Assembly (NCBI GenBank): GCA_023132505.1 | Contig: JAGLYE010000047.1 | Span: forward strand, 1-9,033 | Direction of reading: 5' to 3' | From: Bacteroidales bacterium | Lineage (GTDB): Bacteria > Bacteroidota > Bacteroidia > Bacteroidales > B18-G4 | Length of the DNA: 9,033 nt | Shown: in pieces, positions 5,770-9,033 of the stretch | Layout of the letters: each line of letters opens with the position of its first letter | Position numbering within the stretch: position 1 is the stretch's first letter | Notes under the pieces: generated by a model | What the model was told of the DNA's origin: nothing | Databases searched by the model: none | The model's input: the letters and a program-made list of their open reading frames with translations, nothing else | Position numbers and translations under genes: made by a program

Positions 5770-8700
5770 CTATTGATCCAGGGTGATCACTGAAATCCGT
5801 TTCTTACCATCCATTCTTATTTTCAATGGTTTTTTAAAGCGGATATGTTTGATGTACTTCGTTTTTTTAATCAGCTTCTGAGCTTCCAGCATGTCATATT
5901 TTATGTAGCTTTTGGATAATTCCGGTTGCACGGTAAAATAGCCAACATTCATGGATGTGACATTATGAAAAAAGTGGGACCCTGAAGAGGCATCCAGCGG
6001 AAAGTCTTCCAGGCTTGTTTCAATGATCACACCGGCATTGGATATCTGGGGCCAGGTTACAGGAATGCCGATCCAACGGTCTCGTGTACCCCACCGACCC
6101 GGGCCGATCAATATGTATTTTCTTTTTTGAGCAATCATTTCGGCATTAAGGCTATCAACTTCTTTAGCAATCTCAACGGTTTTAGCCTTATCAAAAGCAG
6201 CCGGTTCTATATAGATCACGTCTTCGATATCTTCAATGATCCCATTTCCCATTCCCTTTTCGGAATACATAATGATACTGTCCTTCTTGATCTTGTCAAG
6301 GCTAACATTATAATCGGAGGCATGGCCGAGAAGCGGTTTAATTTGCAGCAAGTAGAAAGATGCAGCCCCACTATTATCCTTATTCAGGTCCACGGCAAAT
6401 TCGATTTCCACAGGGGAGCCCATCGCTTCCTTTACTATATCCAGTACCACTTCAATGGTTTTTGACAGGGGGATATAGTTATATTTGAGAATATTTGCAA
6501 AGTTTACAATCCTGGGGCCGTTATGTGTCAAGCCCGGTATGATCTGGTTGTTATCAAGATTGTAGACCGATGCACAGTGCTTCAGGGTTCCATGCTTTTC
6601 TGACTCAGCAATATCAAGCCTCGCAAGCCCTGCAGTGTCACCTTCCAGCAGGTTTGGCTGGGTTTTATCCATATCAACAGCAAAAAACTTCACCTGGGAA
6701 TTCAGGTATTGGTCTTTTGAACTGTTGATATCGATTTCCGGATATTGGGGAGAAAACCGGTATGCCTTTTCTCCCTCAACAACATATTTCCCAAGTCCGA
6801 CAGCAGCTATCGCAAAACCTTCTTCCGGCTTCATATGTGAGACCGGGTAGTAGTTATAAGATTGTGCCACGCCACTAATATGGGGATAAAAATAACTGCC
6901 ATATTGATTCCCAACCACTTCCTGCAGGACCACAGCCATTTTTTCCTCATCAATTTTATAATTGATGGCCTCCACATACGCACGTGCAGTTTCTGAATAC
7001 ACACTTGCATATACGAGTTTGATGGCATCCATGAGCTGTTGCAGTCGTATTTTAGGATCCGAATGGTTATTGGGTAAAATATAGGTCTCGAATATCCCGG
7101 CAAAAGGCTGGATCAATGAATCTTCGAATAAGCCTGAAGACCTTACAGCTATCGGTTTACGGATATCTCCCAGCACCAGCTTCAGCCTTTTTGCCATAGT
7201 TTCGGTGAGCGGAGCTTTCAGGAAGGCCTTTTTGATCTTAGTATAGTTCTTCTCCGATAGAATCAGGTCCTTCAAACCATTTCTATCCATGAAATATTCA
7301 AACTCTTCTGTACCGATCATCAAGGTTTTAGGTGCCTTGATATGGATATGCGGAATATGCTGACTGAAATCTAAATTGTAGATCAATGTATTGATAAAGG
7401 CAATTCCCCGGCCTTTGCCACCCAGAGAACCTTCTGAGAGGGCAACAATATTCGACTCATCGGATATGGCTGCTTTTTCAAATGGGATGATCTTTCCTTT
7501 GTCCTGTTCATTCCTGAACCTGGAAATGATCTCCAGCATGTAGTTCCGGATCTTCTGCGGGCTAATGAAATCGCTTACTTTATGCGGACTCAGTATCTTT
7601 GCAGCCTGGATTTCACCTCTGGCCATCAACCACAATGAAAAATGGTCCTTTTTTGCATGGTGGAGCAAGGATTCATCTGGGATTTTTTCCAGTTGTTTTT
7701 CGAACTCTTTCAGGGAGCGGGCTATACCGATGACCTTTCCCTTCTCATTGCGGTAAATAAAATTCCCGAACCCAAGGTAATGGGTAATAAAGCTTTTAAA
7801 ATCCTGTGAGAGGCTTTCCGAGTTTTTATTTATAAAGGTAGATTGCAGCCCAAATGCTTTCTTGATGTTTGCCTCATCGGCCGACTGTATGATGGTTGGC
7901 AGGTCGTCCCTGATATTTTCCCTCACATATTTTACAAGCTTTAAACCGGCCTCATTATCCTCCTTATCATTCCGGAGAAATTTCACATCAGTGATAAGGC
8001 AAAGCAAGTAATCCCGGTACTTATCGATGATCTCTATAGCCTCTTCATAATTTGAGACAAGTAATATCTTGGGCCTGGCCCTGAGTTTCAGCACCTTGTA
8101 TAATTCATCCGTACTAACATCATCGATGATGCGCTTGGTTTGCTCCAGCACGATATTATATAGCATTGGAAGATAACGGGAATAATACTGTGGTGAATCT
8201 TCCACCAGAAGGATCACCCTGACCATCCCGATATCGGTATCGTTTTCGATATTGATGCGGTCTTCTACAAGCTTGATCATGGCAAAGAACACCTGGGATT
8301 CACCATTCCAGACAAACACTTTATCAATATGCCTGGTTGCTGTTTTTCTTCGCTTTACATATTCAATGTCGCTGTTGTTATTCAGCAATAAGAAAACCGG
8401 GATATAAGGATATTCATTCTTGATTTGACAGCTCAGGCCGATGGGTGATTTTTTGTCGGCCCCCATCATCAGTATTACCAGGTCGAAGTGCTTCGACTGT
8501 AACTGCTCCATGGCCTCCTTTTCATTCGACACACCCGTGATCCTGGGGATGGAAGTCAGGTTAAGCTGGTGATATTCGCCCAAAACATGTTCTGAGAAAC
8601 GCCCTTCTTTTTCAATGCTGTATGCATCATAAAGTGTTGCAACAAGCAGTATCTCCCTTACCTTGAAAGGCATCAGGTCGTGGTATATGTCGCGATCGTA

Positions 8701-9033
8701 ATTGCTCTTATTTAAGAATTTCTGTAGCAGTTGTCTGCTGTGAACCCTGGGAATCTGTGAAGCTGTTTCAGCATCACCATCCAGGATCTGTGTTTTTTCT
8801 TTCTTCAGCAATGATTCTCCTTTCACGCTGTTCAGGAAACCGGCTACCAGGTTTGCCAGGTTATTAATAAGGTGCCTTTCCTCGGTCATGAAAGGACCTT
8901 CAACGAGGTCTGGAAATTCGCGCAGGTAAAATATCTCGATGCTTCCTTTAATGCCATCGATAGTTTCAAAGACCTGCTTCTGCACCCAGCTTGTGGGCAT
9001 GAAGTTCTGGCTGGTGAATTCAAGATCACCAAA
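5770..9033 (-). CDS. Receiver-domain/PPDK-type ATP-grasp fusion protein (5' end outside window)
   Basis: The frame is open from the window edge at 9033 to the TAG at 5772-5770. The Met at 9000 is probably internal, because the 11 codons before it (FGDLEFTSQNF) continue a sensor-like (GAF-type) domain whose end is seen at residues 1-55 (IEIFYLREFP, EGPFMTEERHLI; numbering from that Met). Residues 115-250 resemble a response-regulator receiver without the acidic pair and phospho-Asp. Residues 260-405 form a second receiver with E267/D268, D338, S373 and K392 in place. Residues 510-890 match the PPDK/PEP-synthase N-terminal ATP-grasp domain: SLGGKGRG (525-532), IAVRSSGLFED (617-627), FAG (633-635), EIEF (865-868) and LLQIKPL (884-890), so apparent ATP-contacting residues K529, R620, E865, E867 and Q886 are present. 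A conserved-looking C-terminal domain follows (IGPGRWGTRDRW at 965-976; GSHFFHN at 1007-1013). There is no recognisable PEP-utiliser His domain or PEP-binding barrel, so it is unlikely to be a standard pyruvate phosphate dikinase. I recall similar fusions annotated only as PEP/pyruvate-binding proteins; a cytoplasmic signalling or regulatory kinase role is inference. Confidence 0.5.
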   Translation of the reverse strand, partial: FGDLEFTSQNFMPTSWVQKQVFETIDGIKGSIEIFYLREFPDLVEGPFMTEERHLINNLANLVAGFLNSVKGESLLKKEKTQILDGDAETASQIPRVHSRQLLQKFLNKSNYDRDIYHDLMPFKVREILLVATLYDAYSIEKEGRFSEHVLGEYHQLNLTSIPRITGVSNEKEAMEQLQSKHFDLVILMMGADKKSPIGLSCQIKNEYPYIPVFLLLNNNSDIEYVKRRKTATRHIDKVFVWNGESQVFFAMIKLVEDRINIENDTDIGMVRVILLVEDSPQYYSRYLPMLYNIVLEQTKRIIDDVSTDELYKVLKLRARPKILLVSNYEEAIEIIDKYRDYLLCLITDVKFLRNDKEDNEAGLKLVKYVRENIRDDLPTIIQSADEANIKKAFGLQSTFINKNSESLSQDFKSFITHYLGFGNFIYRNEKGKVIGIARSLKEFEKQLEKIPDESLLHHAKKDHFSLWLMARGEIQAAKILSPHKVSDFISPQKIRNYMLEIISRFRNEQDKGKIIPFEKAAISDESNIVALSEGSLGGKGRGIAFINTLIYNLDFSQHIPHIHIKAPKTLMIGTEEFEYFMDRNGLKDLILSEKNYTKIKKAFLKAPLTETMAKRLKLVLGDIRKPIAVRSSGLFEDSLIQPFAGIFETYILPNNHSDPKIRLQQLMDAIKLVYASVYSETARAYVEAINYKIDEEKMAVVLQEVVGNQYGSYFYPHISGVAQSYNYYPVSHMKPEEGFAIAAVGLGKYVVEGEKAYRFSPQYPEIDINSSKDQYLNSQVKFFAVDMDKTQPNLLEGDTAGLARLDIAESEKHGTLKHCASVYNLDNNQIIPGLTHNGPRIVNFANILKYNYIPLSKTIEVVLDIVKEAMGSPVEIEFAVDLNKDNSGAASFYLLQIKPLLGHASDYNVSLDKIKKDSIIMYSEKGMGNGIIEDIEDVIYIEPAAFDKAKTVEIAKEVDSLNAEMIAQKRKYILIGPGRWGTRDRWIGIPVTWPQISNAGVIIETSLEDFPLDASSGSHFFHNVTSMNVGYFTVQPELSKSYIKYDMLEAQKLIKKTKYIKHIRFKKPLKIRMDGKKRISVITLDQ

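Noticed and set aside
8998..9000. ATG at 9000 as the start of the receiver/PPDK-like protein
   Set aside because: The frame continues to the window edge and the upstream codons read as part of the same sensor-like domain; no Shine-Dalgarno sequence or promoter is seen between.
5770..9033. Ordinary pyruvate phosphate dikinase or PEP synthase
   Set aside because: Only the ATP-grasp domain is present; the swivel His domain and the PEP/pyruvate barrel are missing and receivers precede it.

Overview
The window looks like chromosomal DNA from a member of the Bacteroidota, probably an anaerobic or facultative one. Three things point that way: a secreted PKD-repeat protein ending in a type IX secretion (T9SS) sorting tail, A-rich gene leaders that mostly lack a Shine-Dalgarno sequence, and a PPDK-like receiver fusion of a kind I recall from Bacteroidota and deltaproteobacterial lineages. 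The assignment rests on family recognition, not on a search.

Layout. Positions 1-1827 (+) hold the 3' part of a cell-surface or secreted protein with at least three complete PKD domains, two further beta-sandwich modules and a T9SS tail. A strong hairpin at 1850-1890 separates it from the convergent minus-strand genes and could terminate transcription from both sides. Positions 5525 down to 1962 (-) hold a compact three-gene operon: a cysteine-rich zinc-ribbon-like protein, an NfnA/SudB-type FAD/NAD/[2Fe-2S] subunit, and an NfnB/SudA/GltD-type FAD/NADPH/2x[4Fe-4S] subunit. A 244-bp AT-rich gap (5526-5769) carries a good ribosome binding site and a plausible promoter for this operon. Positions 9033 down to 5770 (-) hold most of a very large protein, cut by the window edge, that joins a sensor-like domain, one degenerate and one intact response-regulator receiver, and a PPDK/PEP-synthase-type ATP-grasp domain.

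How the genes fit together. The two flavoprotein subunits should form an Nfn-like NADH/NADPH/ferredoxin transhydrogenase or a close relative. The unusual point is that the NfnB-like subunit carries an extra N-terminal module of about 120 residues with four cysteine pairs, and the first gene of the same operon consists almost entirely of two more copies of that module. So one operon encodes three copies of a metal-binding module tied to a flavin-based electron-transfer complex; I do not recognise this module from characterised Nfn enzymes, and it is the best candidate here for something undescribed. The receiver-PPDK fusion upstream is a second uncharacterised element: it keeps the apparent ATP-binding residues of PPDK but has no recognisable phospho-histidine swivel domain or PEP-binding barrel. 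Both loci touch energy metabolism, but co-regulation of the two is only an inference from adjacency. I saw no RNA genes, CRISPR arrays, transposases or integration sites.

[Form note: the original gave no feature confidences; the uniform 0.5 is a placeholder required by the schema, not an estimate.]
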